Assembly (NCBI GenBank): GCA_015501055.1
Contig: JADNYV010000638.1
Coordinates: forward strand, 1 to 19,171
DNA from: Mucidula mucida
Lineage: Eukaryota > Basidiomycota > Agaricomycetes > Agaricales > Physalacriaceae
DNA: 19,171 bases
Direction: 5' to 3'
Shown here: one piece after another, positions 1 to 8,620 of the stretch
How positions within the stretch are numbered: the first letter of the stretch is position 1
Layout of the letters: every line of letters begins with the position of its first letter
The notes under the pieces: generated by a model
Told to the model about the DNA's origin: nothing
Seen by the model: only the letters and a program-made list of their open reading frames with translations
Database searches by the model: none
Program-made: the position numbers and the translations under genes

Positions 1-30
1 ATTCTTGTGTCTGTCAACCGACCGTATCTG

Positions 31-1930
31 ATGATAAGCCCAGCCCACAAGTATTGCCCTTCCAAAGCCCCATCTGCACCGCTTACTGATACGCTGTAGC
101 CAGTTGTTAAGAAAGCAAGGACTGATCAACCCAACTCAAGGCTAGATGTTAATCAGTCAGTCCTTACGGAATTGCTAGGCTGGCGCGCGCCAAGCACTCG
201 AGATATCGATATCTCGCAGTGGACCTTGTTCCGGAATCATTTTTGGGCGAATTCTTCAGTCGACGTCTCCGCGGGCGAGACCTTGGACCTGTCCCAGTGG
301 AAATCCGCCCTCAAGCTCCTGCAATTATCACGGTACAGGTTATTTGTTCGACAAGAGTATGCTGATTTCTACAATCCACTGGTTGACGCGTCCAAACTCA
401 GCCTATCTTTTCGGGTTATCATGGGTAGCCCTGGCATCGGTGAGAGATTTATTACACGTATGAGACAGCGACTCTGCTAAGAACATCAGGCAAACGTGTC
501 TTTTTGCTTTACATCCTCATCCGGCGCCTCATTGCAGCTCAAGCCACTGTTCTTGTACTAGGCAACGTCCCAATGCTGTTCCGATTTGACGGAACATATC
601 GACTCATCAAGCCAACGGAAGAGTACGACCCATTTTACGTTATTGACTCTGAATCTCCCTCTCTGCGCACCTGGATTCTTGTCGTCACTTCCAGGACTTC
701 AACTTTACCCGCACCAAGGCTCACAGACACCACTTATGGATTTCCGATTCTCACTTCCTCCCCCGACGAACAATGTTATCGCTCTTTGGTAACACATGAC
801 CCCAATACGTATGTTTGGGTCATGCAAGTGTGGAATGAACAGGAGTTGATGGCGTTGTGCGTTACCAATGTCATCCTTGTTTTAGTACTCACGAATAGGC
901 AGCGTTCCCTCCGTTCTTGACTTAGGTGACGGAGCTAGAGCTAAAACAATGTCGCTCATAGAGCAGTACGGTCCTTGTATTCGTGACATTTTCAAGGTGA
1001 TTCGTTCGCCAAATGCGGTCTTGCAGCCCATGGAGCAGGCTCTAGGTACAATTGGCAATGCGAAGACACTTCTGGCCATCATCACAAATGCCGCCCAAGC
1101 GCCCTCGACGCATGTCTTTCATCAGCTCTTTGTTATCCGTCGCGCGCGCTCTGTTGGCGATGTAGCGCTTTGCGATAATCATCTCTATGCAGTGGACGTC
1201 AAAAGCCGGACCGTCTTCTTATCGCTGATGCAGACTCATCTTCGCCTCTCCTTGCACTCGGCAAAGGTCATGTTCACGTTGGCCCGCAGCTCCGGTATCG
1301 AGTCCAACAGTCTGGCCGTGTGGGCATTCGAAAAGATAGCGAGCCATTACCTTGCCTCCGGTTCTGGTAGAAATGGCCGCGGGACCAGCCTAATCTTCTG
1401 CGCTGAAATGAAGCCCTTGAACGACTCCCACTTTTCCCACAGCGCCTGGGACGCAGCAGATGATGAGCTCGTGGTTTCCAGCTGGTCTGTTCGTGTCGAG
1501 ACCTCGAACAGCCAACCACAAAAGTCGATCTCTCTGAAGCATGAACTTCCTCTTTCCCCACGAGATATCATTCATTACCACGAACTTCCTCGCCAGTTCT
1601 CGAACGATAAATACTATATTCCCGTCCAGAAGAATAACCCCCTCTTTGATGCCTCCTCATAAGCGCGGGGATACAGGGAAGTCCATTCTATGGGTCGTTC
1701 AGACGACAATGGCTGCGCAACACGGAGGTTCGGAAGATGGTTACTCGATTCTTGAAACCATTTGCGAACGTCTTGGTGGTGAGTGTGCGGTGAAGTACGT
1801 TCTTGTTGGTCAGTGGCAAAAGCAACGCGCGTATCGAGGGGAGATGCCTAACGGATGGGAGGACCATGGGGGTGAAGTGTACATCCAGTACGTGGATATG
1901 GACGCTTCTGGTCTGTGGCAATTTGATTGA
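31..1930 (+). pseudogene. Decayed RHS/Crinkler-like P-loop NTPase with C-terminal nuclease-like region
   Basis: Resembles the large fungal family of RHS/Crinkler-type proteins, in which a P-loop NTPase is followed by a nuclease-like region (family knowledge). The first reading block, about 100-439, holds an SxxDISQWTLFRNHFW-type segment and ends in GSPGIG. A clean 50-nt intron (440-489, GTGAGA...TCAG) joins it to KRVFLLYILIRRL, completing Walker A GSPGIGKR. VIDSES near 645 may be Walker B. The block 886-1662 continues to NNPLFDA, and 1664-1930 carries LWVVQTTMAAQHGGSEDGY up to a stop. The frame is broken several times: an in-frame TAG at 97-99 after the ATG at 31, a frame change near 855-862, an in-frame TAG at 883-885, and a frame change near 1655-1665 with no GT-AG pair to explain it. 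Each alone could be a missed intron or sequence error; together they suggest a pseudogene. The true 5' end may lie left of the window. Confidence 0.7.
440..489 (+). other. Intron inside the Walker A motif
   Basis: A 50-nt GTGAGA...CATCAG intron. Removing it joins GSPGIG to KRVFLL in frame, split within the second Gly codon. It is the best-supported junction of the decayed NTPase gene and shows that the gene was once spliced. Confidence 0.75.
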
Positions 1931-2564
1931 GTATGTATTTGTATGTTTCAAAATATATAGTATGTTTCGTTCTCACCATGAGTGCTTAATGTGGCGTGTA
2001 GTTGATTTCAACAGTTCAATCATCTGGTGGGTTTAATTTCTTGAGGTACAAGGTACACTTCGCGTTCTGCGCGGGGACGCTATGTATGCAAGGCTTCCGC
2101 CGAAAATATAGAAGAATGAATGTCCTCATATGAACCTCACATAGCTTGTGTTTCCTTCCACAGAGTACCTGTTTTATTCCAATTCTTGGCCTTTACACAC
2201 ACCAACGGTCGAGAACTGTCCATTCATACACTACACGGTTGTCTGAAAGCGCGCAGGACGACGACGTCTTTGGCCTCATTTGTAGCTGTTCACGTCGGCG
2301 CCGAAAGAACTAAAGATTAGTGCCCACTAATTGACCGTACCAGGTGTCAACAACAGCCGTCTTGACGAGAGCAACGAGAAGTGCACTGGCGCCAATCTTT
2401 AATGCCTGCGGTTCAGCTCACCATTGACGGTGGTGCTCAATATCTGGCTGCTTATCTGTGTGCTCAAAGGTTTGTCTGGCTGTATCCTCTTGTAGCTAGC
2501 AGTGAACAACCGAGCTCGCGCATCGCACACGTCGAGAAGGAACAATTTCTGGTAGTATTGCATT
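1931..2564. other. Unassigned region
   Basis: About 630 bases between the NTPase relic and the first small-family gene. Only short overlapping open frames occur, with no recognisable protein, RNA gene or paired repeat. The last part may include a short third exon of the neighbouring minus-strand gene (see the 2627-3222 entry). Confidence 0.4.
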
Positions 2565-2626
2565 TCAAGTGACCAATGAAGCGCTGAAATTGTAGTGTTC
2601 ACTCCCTGGGATGATCTCCGAGAGGG

Positions 2627-3222
2627 TTAAGTACACCGACGCCTCCACTTCCAATCGCGATCATCAATGAACCACTCGGGAGGCCGCTGCAGACCAAATT
2701 TCGCCTGGATGCTATTTCGTGTCTGTTCATCGAGGACGCCGACGGCCGTACAGCCTACCGTCAGTGCTGTCGCCTCCTCACCATCCTTGAGAGCCACAAA
2801 AGCGATGTCAACGCATTCGGACACCTTTGGATCTACGTGAAACTCGTCGCAAAGGGACCTCGGCAATGTGTAGATGCTCCTGCGACTCGGCCCATCCTTA
2901 GTGCGAATGCAGCGCTCGGGGTAATGCGCGTCGACTATTTTGAGAGGGTCTTCCTCGGTGATGACCCATCCCAACCAAAGCGTTGGGGGTACCCATGTCG
3001 GAAATATAGTCAGGTCAACAAGGTATGCCGGAAGTTCGTTCAAAGGAAGCGGCTGTTGCCCGCAGACATGTTTGTAGTCCTGAAGACGCCGCTTCGTATC
3101 GAGTCATTCAAAGAGTGGATGACAACACTTACTCCCTTGCGATATTTGTAGCCCTTCTGCGGGATGAACAGGACAGGCTCATCTTGATCACCAATGGTAA
3201 CATTGAAAGGCGTATTAGACAT
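2627..3222 (-). CDS. Unrecognised small-protein family, copy A
   Basis: Exon 1 (3222-3133) encodes 30 residues starting MSNTPFNVTIGDQDEP. A 53-nt intron (3132-3080, GTAAGT...TTCAG) sits between codons, and exon 2 (3079-2627) starts DYKHVCGQQPLPLNELP. The protein is about 180 aa. I do not recognise the family. Features shared with copies B and C are FIPxKGxKYR in exon 1, PPTLWLGW, TALTVGCTAVG and the C-terminal block IQAKFGLQRPPEW...DRDWKWRRR. There is no signal peptide or membrane segment, and the small aromatic-rich, mixed-charge protein looks cytosolic or nuclear. The 3' end is uncertain: the frame stops at 2627, but a second intron from GTGTAC at 2636 to CAG at 2584 would instead add ASLVT and stop at 2565. 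Intact splice sites and family conservation support a real gene. Confidence 0.75.
3080..3132 (-). other. Conserved phase-0 intron of the small family (copy A)
   Basis: GTAAGTGTTG...TTCAG, 53 nt. The same position and phase occur in copy B (4123-4170) and copy C (10562-10613), always just before a DY(K/T) sequence. This ties the three genes to one ancestor and fixes the exon models. Confidence 0.8.
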
Positions 3223-3624
3223 GGTTGAATTTGCGCCCGGGCCGTTACTCTCGTCACGAGATCGCATGTCTCCTCCGATAATCATAATGCTAAGACATCT
3301 ATGGACTCTCGATATTAGCGCGCAGATAAAAGGCCGCGTCACTTATGACCGAACGTGAATATGCCTGACTGGGAGCCATAGTTAGAGGCCTAGATTCATG
3401 ACAATCAGCTTGAGGTACGTCAAGTCACATCGAGTGGCTCTAAATACAGAAGACGAGGACTTGCAATAGAAATGAGGAGAGAGCGTCTATTGCGAGCAAT
3501 CCCACAATGGTACCAGAAAAGGCGCAGCAATTTAGCTTATACGCAAACACTGAATGAGGCGACGACAGGATTATACATTGTAATACGATCGGAAAGCAAA
3601 GTACATCAGAGAGATATCAATGAA
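3223..3624. other. Spacer between family copies A and B
   Basis: About 400 bases holding the upstream region of copy A (minus-strand promoter side) and the 3' flank of copy B. The stretch near 3250-3270 (CTCGTCACGAGATCGC) resembles 9812-9828 upstream of the 5' fragment at 9753-9776, so the family duplications carried some promoter DNA. No other feature seen. Confidence 0.45.
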
Positions 3625-4230
3625 TCAGGGACTAGAGGTCGTTGTTAGTGCATCTATCAGAGAGGATAGAAAGAGAAACGCACGGCGTTTCCTCCATTTC
3701 CAAAGGTATGGATCAAGGTACCACTTGGGAGGTTCTTCATAACCCAACTTGGCCTGAATTTTCGCGACCAACGCCGCGCTCAACCTGCCGAAGTGTGTAC
3801 AACCCACAGCGCGGGCTGCAGCCTGCTCCCCGTTTTCGAGAACAATGGAGACCATCTGGACACAGTCATGAAGCTCGGTCTGCGGAACAAATTCTCTGCA
3901 GATGGCATCGGGGAGAGCACCAACGGTTGCCTGTGCTACTTCGCCGGTGTTGGTACGCATGACCCAGGACGGGTAGACCTCCTCGATGCATTTCAGAAGG
4001 CTATCTATATCGCTAGGCCACGCCAGCCAAAGCTTGGGTGGTGTCCAGTCGGTGAAAGTGTGGAGGTATTCTGGAAGTTGCTCCATGGGAAGTGGCTGCT
4101 GTTTGCAAGCATATTTGTAGTCCTGCGATGTCGTGAGTAATGAGATGTTGTCTGGAACAATTGAACGTACACCTGGCCTATAGTATCTTCCTTTGCGAGG
4201 TTGGAAGAGGAGACGCTGAGGCTCAGACAT
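3625..4230 (-). CDS. Unrecognised small-protein family, copy B
   Basis: Open without interruption from ATG at 4230 to a stop at 3625 (201 aa), but a 48-nt GTACGT...TCGCAG segment (4170-4123) lies where copies A and C have an intron. If it is spliced, exon 1 encodes 20 residues (MSEPQRLLFQPRKGRYYRPG) and exon 2 starts DYKYACKQQPLPMEQLP, giving 185 aa. The shared blocks are clear: PPKLWLAW, AARAVGCTHFG and IQAKLGYEEPPKW followed by LWKWRKRR. The N-terminus is ten residues shorter than in A and C and lacks their TPFN(V/A)T segment. The C-terminal tail (AFLFLSSLIDALTTTSSP) is not shared. It lies about 400 bases upstream of copy A in the same orientation, consistent with tandem duplication. Function unknown. 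Confidence 0.75.
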   Translation of the reverse strand: MSEPQRLLFQPRKGRYYRPGVRSIVPDNISLLTTSQDYKYACKQQPLPMEQLPEYLHTFTDWTPPKLWLAWPSDIDSLLKCIEEVYPSWVMRTNTGEVAQATVGALPDAICREFVPQTELHDCVQMVSIVLENGEQAAARAVGCTHFGRLSAALVAKIQAKLGYEEPPKWYLDPYLWKWRKRRAFLFLSSLIDALTTTSSP

Positions 4231-4572
4231 GGCTTTGGGTGAGTGCTACGAAATGACTACGCGAAACCAACCTTGAGAACTGACGGACATCATCGCCAGG
4301 GTTCCCAGTATCAAATGCACTGGTTTTTTGGACTCACCCTGGATGAAGCTTTCGAGAAGTTGATATTGTATGTTTCGGTAAGAGTCCTTCGTTGCAAGAA
4401 TACATGGACATGATATCTTCATCTCTCTGGTTCTACGTGACTTTGGGTATTAACCATGTTATAGTAACATATTATACAATACTCTAGCATGTATTATAGT
4501 GTCTTTAGCGAGCTCTAGTGGAGTGTTCTCGGTGATATACGCATTCGTGAAGTCGGGCTCAGATACTCTATT
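4231..4572. other. Unassigned region
   Basis: About 340 bases upstream of copy B, AT-rich around 4441-4500. It contains a small perfect hairpin ATGTTA-TAG-TAACAT near 4458-4472. No gene recognised. Confidence 0.35.
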
Positions 4573-4996
4573 CTACCGCAAGTCAAGCTCCTCACATTCG
4601 CACAGAAGAGATATGAGGAACTCGGTTTCATTCATGAGATATGTAGAACATGTATATACAGATCTACACGAAAGAAAGGGTATCGTAGGGCGAATATAGA
4701 GCCCCAGCCACCGGTGTCCATTCCCTCCGCCACAATTGTCCCCCAGCCGAAACTTATCCCCACAAGGTCCGGCTAGAGCGCGAAAGAGCGGTGACTCACG
4801 GCAGAAGCAGACCGCCGTGGATACGCCCTACAAACGAGTTAGCTCCGAAGAAATGATCAAAATAAAACAAGGCACTAACCCTAAATGAACCAATTCCAAC
4901 GCTGTCATTGTCAAACCAGAGAAACACGACGACCTCAGCGAATGTCTCCATATAGGTGATGTTGAAGAGGCCAACGTCGTCCCAGTTCAAAGGCAA
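4573..4996 (-). CDS. Possible two-exon orphan gene
   Basis: Weak candidate. Exon 1 (4996-4880) encodes 39 residues starting MPLNWDDVGLFNITYMETFA, rich in hydrophobic and aromatic residues. A 52-nt intron (4879-4828, GTTAGT...TTGTAG) of the length usual here leads in phase 0 into exon 2 (4827-4573), open for 84 codons and Cys-rich. Only the intron length, the phase match and the open second exon support it; nothing is recognised. Exon 1 faintly recalls the first segment of multi-pass membrane proteins common in agaricomycetes, so this may be the relic of a longer gene. Confidence 0.25.
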
Positions 4997-5995
4997 ACTT
5001 GTAGTGTGGCGTCAACTTCTGAGAGTTGATATGATATCAACAGTGAGTGGCCCGCGATGCGAGCGCGACGGCTGAAATACCGCTGCTTGCTGCTATTTAA
5101 GGAGATTTGAGGCACTGAACTATGTCATTAATCTGGACAGCGCGGTAGGCTAATATCGCTTACCGACTCCATTTCACTCGTCAAAGGGTCCCAATCAGGC
5201 CAGACGACAGAACACTGTAAAGTCTAGCCGCATGCGCACGGGGGATGAGTAGATCCATGTTGAATTTCAGAAGTGTCTAGTCGAGTTGAGAACATCTAGT
5301 AGGTTTGTAGCAACCAGTGGTCCGCGAGCGAAAGGGTGGCGAGGTCTTAGACAACTCGCTAACACGAACAATTTGTCAGAAGCGAGGTCCAGAAAGGTGG
5401 GATTGGAGTCAGAGTGGCATTGATGTCGTTGAACGGGTGTCGTTCCAACCAGCACCGCTGCTCATGTAATCAGATGAGTGTAGAGGCACTACAATATGGC
5501 GTAAGTCCAGTAGACGGGACAGAACAGATAACGTACCCAAGGCCATTCCATATCAAACTTGTCCAAAAGCAGACACAAAGCCGAGCTCCGTCAGATCCAG
5601 ATCGAAATTAGCGGCTGGACTTGGAGCATAGGTCGATGTTCCAGATGAATTCAGAATCGTTACCGAGAGCGCCAGGGCGGGAACGTGAGCGAGACGAAGG
5701 TCGTATTCCGTAGTGTCAATGGCTCGTGGTTACGGGGATCCTGGTGCGCCAATTCGAAAATTTAAAGTGTGGTGTAAACCGTTGGGACAGACGTAGCTGA
5801 GGAGTCGGAAGCTCCAATGGTGAGCGCAGCGGTAGGATCGCCGCTGTTCACTGCTATCAGGGCAAATGCCGTGCCACTGGGGTAATGAATGAGCTGCAGG
5901 ATCGAAAAAAAGAACAAGGAAGTACCTTGAAGAGGTCTCTGCCCAAACGTCCCAATCCGTCCATAAATCCAAACGAAGCAAGATCCAGATCGCCA
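4997..5995. other. Unassigned region
   Basis: About 1 kb with only short open frames on both strands. On the minus strand, 5896-5766 can be read as a Ser/Thr/Ala-rich stretch (ALIAVNSGDPTAALTIGASD and onward) with a good CAG acceptor just before it, but it hits a stop and joins no neighbour cleanly. This may be a decayed gene; no firm call. Confidence 0.3.
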
Positions 5996-6103
5996 TCACC
6001 GGCGCTTATTCTCCGTGGCAAAAGTACAAAAGGCGACTGAGCTGATCAAAGTAAGCGAGGCCAATACACGCCGCAGGGACAGCGGGTCTGACCCAGAAGC
6101 CAT
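5996..6103 (-). CDS. Possible signal-peptide exon next to the hAT-like insertion
   Basis: A 35-codon minus-strand frame starting at ATG 6103 reads MASGSDPLSLRRVLASLTLI followed by SSVAFCTFATENKRR. A twin-Arg head, a hydrophobic core and a small-residue region make it look like a fungal secretion signal. A GTGATG donor at 5999 could splice it to a downstream exon that I cannot identify. The ATG lies three bases inside the left target-site copy of the transposon, so any promoter would have been displaced. Two other frames across the site are also open, so chance is possible. Confidence 0.2.
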   Translation of the reverse strand: MASGSDPLSLRRVLASLTLISSVAFCTFATENKRR

Positions 6104-6106
6104 GTT

Positions 6107-6114
6107 GTTGCTCG
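6107..6114. repeat. Left target-site duplication GTTGCTCG
   Basis: Exact 8-bp match to 6662-6669, immediately outside the left end of the element. Confidence 0.7.
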
Positions 6115-6120
6115 GAGAAC

Positions 6121-6144
6121 GTCCGACCGCCGGCGCCTCTGCCT
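6121..6144. repeat. Left inverted repeat of the hAT-like element
   Basis: Begins GTCCGACCGC and ends GCCTCTGCCT. It pairs with the complement of 6632-6655 at 23 of 24 positions. It runs into palindromic subterminal sequence with CTCTAGAG and GCCTCCGGAGGC. Confidence 0.8.
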
Positions 6145-6533
6145 CTAGAGGCGCCTCCGGAGGCAAACTCAGAGGCAGAGGCAGAGGCGACCGAAGACAG
6201 CCCGGCTAATTCAATCCGGACCAAAAGCAGACCAAAAGCCAACCTGAAACGCTTTTGATTCAACGTGGCGAATACTACGGTCACGCTGCTTTGAAGTCGT
6301 TCGAGTGCGCGCGTACACGTCTGTAGTAGTCATCGCAATTCTAAGTCTCCTTGGGCCGGAGGTAGCTCAATATTTGTAAGTATTCACGATGATCTGGGGA
6401 AATATAGCGTCCAATATCGTCTCGTCGAGCAGCGCGACGATCTCGAGGAGCATAGAAGGAATCTGTTGCACGAATCGCCTCGCGGGAGCGCGAGCCGATC
6501 GACCGATATCATGGTCTTGGCACTGCTTTGGAT

Positions 6534-6628
6534 TGCCTCTGGATTGCCTCTGTGTTGCCTCTGGTGGATGCCTCTGATCTGCCTCTGATGGTCCTTGTTT
6601 TTCTTTGAAAAAAATCGGATTTGCCTCT
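6534..6628. repeat. Subterminal TGCCTCT repeat cluster
   Basis: Five copies of TGCCTCT at irregular 11-15 base spacing between 6534 and about 6587, and a sixth at 6622-6628. The same motif in the opposite sense (AGAGGCA) recurs at about 6170-6187 near the left end. It is probably a multi-site transposase binding array. Confidence 0.65.
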
Positions 6629-6631
6629 CAT

Positions 6632-6655
6632 AGGCAGAGGCGCCCGCGGTCGGAC
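6632..6655. repeat. Right inverted repeat of the hAT-like element
   Basis: Begins AGGCAGAGGC and ends GCGGTCGGAC. It is the complement of 6121-6144 with one mismatch. Confidence 0.8.
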
Positions 6656-6661
6656 ATTGAC

Positions 6662-6669
6662 GTTGCTCG
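6662..6669. repeat. Right target-site duplication GTTGCTCG
   Basis: Exact 8-bp match to 6107-6114, immediately outside the right end of the element. Confidence 0.7.
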
Positions 6670-6976
6670 AGGAGGCGGCTTCGAGAAACACAAAACATCA
6701 TGAGTGATGGCGGTAAGAGGATTAACTGTGTAAGTTGATAGGACAACGGAAGCCTGGGGACTCTCAGAACGTGATCTGAAGGAAGGGACTTTGTGGTGGG
6801 CATGACGCGGCCTAGACGAAGTCATGAGGGCAAAGGAATGAGAGAACTAGAGCAGACGTGTGCGCATAGAAGTGTACTGGAGGAAGGGCGTGCAGCGTAA
6901 GTGCGACGGACCAACTCAAGACTTGACTCACTACCATACATATAATCAAACAAAAAAAGCATATATTTCAATTAGA
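6670..6976. other. Unassigned region right of the transposon
   Basis: About 300 bases, AT-rich after 6930. Minus-strand open frames run to the transposon edge and in one frame continue across the reconstructed empty site to 6006, but nothing is recognised. It probably holds the 3' flank of the 6977-7440 gene. Confidence 0.3.
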
Positions 6977-7440
6977 TTAAAATTCCGAGAGATATGACCT
7001 AAACTTGTCAATCCGCATCACCAGCGAATCATTCAATATGATCCCAAAGTCGTCGTTATAGAATACGATCATCCTAAGAATCTCAGCATTGGAGTATGAT
7101 GCAAGGCCACCCTGGAACTGAGGAGGCGTCTCTCCCACACGAGGGGCGGGGACGATGTCTGCTAACTGCAGGGCAATGTTAGGTGGTCGAAGGCCAAGTG
7201 CCCGCTGGAGTCCGGAGCCAGTCCTCTATAGAGGCAATGAACAAAAGGTGTTTCAAGAAGACAAAGTCTTACTGTCTTCTCCAATGGGGAGAATGCAACG
7301 GAGCGCTGCAAGCGACTATTACGGGACAAGATGCGGCCATTGTTGGCCGTAGCCTGTACCGCTTCAAAGTTTTGGTTCATTTGCTGGAGCTGAGCCAGTA
7401 TGGCAACCATATTCTGTTGCATATTTGCAGGAGCATACAC
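6977..7440 (-). CDS. Coiled-coil-like orphan protein, 5' end unresolved
   Basis: Two exons are clear. The first (at least 7440-7273) reads NMVAILAQLQQMNQNFEAVQ, then NGRILSRNSRLQRSVAFSPLEKT. A 47-nt intron (7272-7226, GTAAGA...CTATAG) joins in phase 0 to the second (7225-6977): RTGSGLQRALGLRPP..., then SYSNAEILRMIVFYNDDFGI and a stop at 6977-6979. The Gln-rich heptad-like start suggests a short coiled coil. The layout of coiled coil, N(S/A)R-type block, proline-rich middle and an ILR(M/L)IxFYNDxFGI end recalls a multi-copy agaricomycete family of unknown function; that is from memory. Met at about 7422 could be the start, but the frame is open to a possible acceptor at 7449 (CTGATAG), so an upstream exon is likely. 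Confidence 0.6.
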
Positions 7441-7515
7441 TCTTGTTGAATCTATCAGGTATCAGTATGGGCTTTGCCACTTAGACGTGAAATGACATAC
7501 AAGCACTGTCGACGG

Positions 7516-7606
7516 CAAGAGGACCACAATAGAGCAATGAGCGACATCAATGCTTGCGTGGTTCTCGCGTGAGTATCGCATGTCGCGCAGGGAAGTCAGC
7601 CGGCAT
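7516..7606 (+). pseudogene. Broken inverted copy of part of the 118-aa gene
   Basis: About 91% identical to the complement of 7918-8010. It can be read as QEDHNRAMSD, then after a frame change SMLAWFSREYRMSRREVSRH. The intact copy has two more bases (AC in GACACATC), so this copy is frameshifted. Beyond REVSRH the sequences diverge completely, which marks the duplication edge. An open frame to 7777 follows but has no counterpart. Confidence 0.5.
7516..7606. repeat. Inverted repeat, left arm
   Basis: Pairs with 7918-8010 with 8 substitutions, all transitions, and one 2-base gap. The arms are separated by about 311 bases. Confidence 0.75.
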
Positions 7607-7890
7607 TTGCGGCATCCAGCGGTGGCGAAGCCGGTCATCTGTGGCCAGCGCATATTGCTCTCATCATTCTTGACAGCGGAGGTAGACATTGAGCACATCT
7701 CTCTCTGGGTGACTGTGGTACTTCAGTGTGTTCTTGGTCCCGGTTACAGTGAGAATATCCAGGACGGAGGTGACTAGAGTTGTTGTGTTCTGTCACTCAT
7801 CACACAAAAAAAATACTCATAAGGGTGCTCCTTTTGTTCGCAATGAATAGCTCTGTGTGTTCTTCTATTACTAGACATACGCATCAAATG

Positions 7891-8293
7891 TTATATGCTC
7901 AATGTCCGGCACTCAGCATGCCGACTGACTTCCCTGCGCGACACGCGGTATTCACGCAAGAACCACACGAGCATTGATGTGTCGCTCATTGCTCTATCGT
8001 GGTCCTCTTGGTTGACGGTCAAGCGCCGCATATCAGCGTCAAGCATGACTTGAGGAGTAACAATGGCGTTTTGGCCGGACTCTTGAAGGAAGTCAATGGG
8101 CAATCACAGCAGACAGGTGTATCATACCTTGAATGGCGCGAAGAGCTTTAGCAACCGCCTTTGCATGACGAATATTGTTTGGTGCAATATTGTCACCCTC
8201 ATCGTGATGGCGGTTCAAGTCAATACTTCCGAGGACAGCAGGAAGCGTAGGGTGAATTTCTTGAATACTCGGAATATTGTGCAGATATGACAT
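7891..8293 (-). CDS. Orphan 118-aa protein
   Basis: Exon 1 (8293-8128) encodes MSYLHNIPSIQEIHPTLPAV and continues to KALRAIQ. A 46-nt intron (8127-8082, GTATGA...TTCAAG, with a TTGAC-like branch site) leads to exon 2 (8081-7891), ESGQNAIVTPQVMLDADMRR and onward to MLVWFLREYRVSRREVSRH, stop at 7891. There is no signal peptide or membrane segment; the protein is charged and His/Arg-rich. Not recognised. The C-terminal part is repeated, broken, in opposite orientation at 7516-7606. Homology between the copies stops after REVSRH, so the last eight residues here (AECRTLSI) may be a junction sequence rather than the ancestral C-terminus, and the gene itself may be truncated. Confidence 0.5.
7918..8010. 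repeat. Inverted repeat, right arm
   Basis: Complement of 7516-7606. It falls inside the second exon of the minus-strand 118-aa gene. Confidence 0.75.
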
Positions 8294-8620
8294 GAGTAGA
8301 TGATGGTGGGTACAGTACTACGACGGTGACCACCAACAGCGTAGCGAGCGCTGAACCGCCTTGACTCTGTGCGCTTTAATATCTGCTGTTGATTGCATTT
8401 CAAGGCACTTGATTACCTATGGGCTACGCAACTGTTGCCCGCATATGGCTAGCGGCGGGGCGGGTTCAGGTCCTCGGATCGAGCTGGTTTTCTGTTGGGT
8501 GCGTCTCTGATGACCTACCGTTGCTTTTCTCACAATCTTGTAGGTGCCCGCTTTCTGCACTGGGTGTTATAATTTTGGCGGGATAGCATGCGGCTAGGGC
8601 GGGATACAGCGCTCTAATTC
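8294..8620. other. Unassigned region
   Basis: About 330 bases between two divergently transcribed orphan genes, so it may hold both promoters. No motif stands out. Confidence 0.3.

Larger units (their letters stand above)
6115..6661. mobile_element. Non-autonomous hAT-like transposon (MITE-like), 547 bp
   Basis: The element is bounded by an exact 8-bp direct repeat GTTGCTCG (6107-6114 and 6662-6669), the target-duplication length typical of hAT elements. Near its ends lie 24-bp inverted repeats differing at one base (6121-6144 and the complement of 6632-6655). Read inward, the right end contains CAATG, which fits the YARNG-like ends of many hAT elements; the left end differs (GAACG). Both ends carry many copies of GCCTCT or its complement, and such subterminal repeats are usual binding sites for hAT transposases. 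No transposase coding capacity is present, so it would have been mobilised by an autonomous element elsewhere. The low divergence of the repeats and intact target duplication point to a fairly recent insertion. Confidence 0.75.

Noticed and set aside
1274..1581. Several overlapping minus-strand frames
   Set aside because: Antisense shadows of the NTPase/nuclease relic, whose plus-strand reading is recognisable.
3793..4140. 115-codon plus-strand frame
   Set aside because: Antisense to family copy B.
4458..4472. Short hairpin ATGTTA-TAG-TAACAT
   Set aside because: Six-base arms in AT-rich DNA are expected by chance.
5730..5999. 89-codon minus-strand frame with a hydrophobic start (MMAIWILLRLDLWTDW)
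   Set aside because: Three frames give equally plausible short stretches and none links by good splice sites to a longer protein; not reported as a gene.
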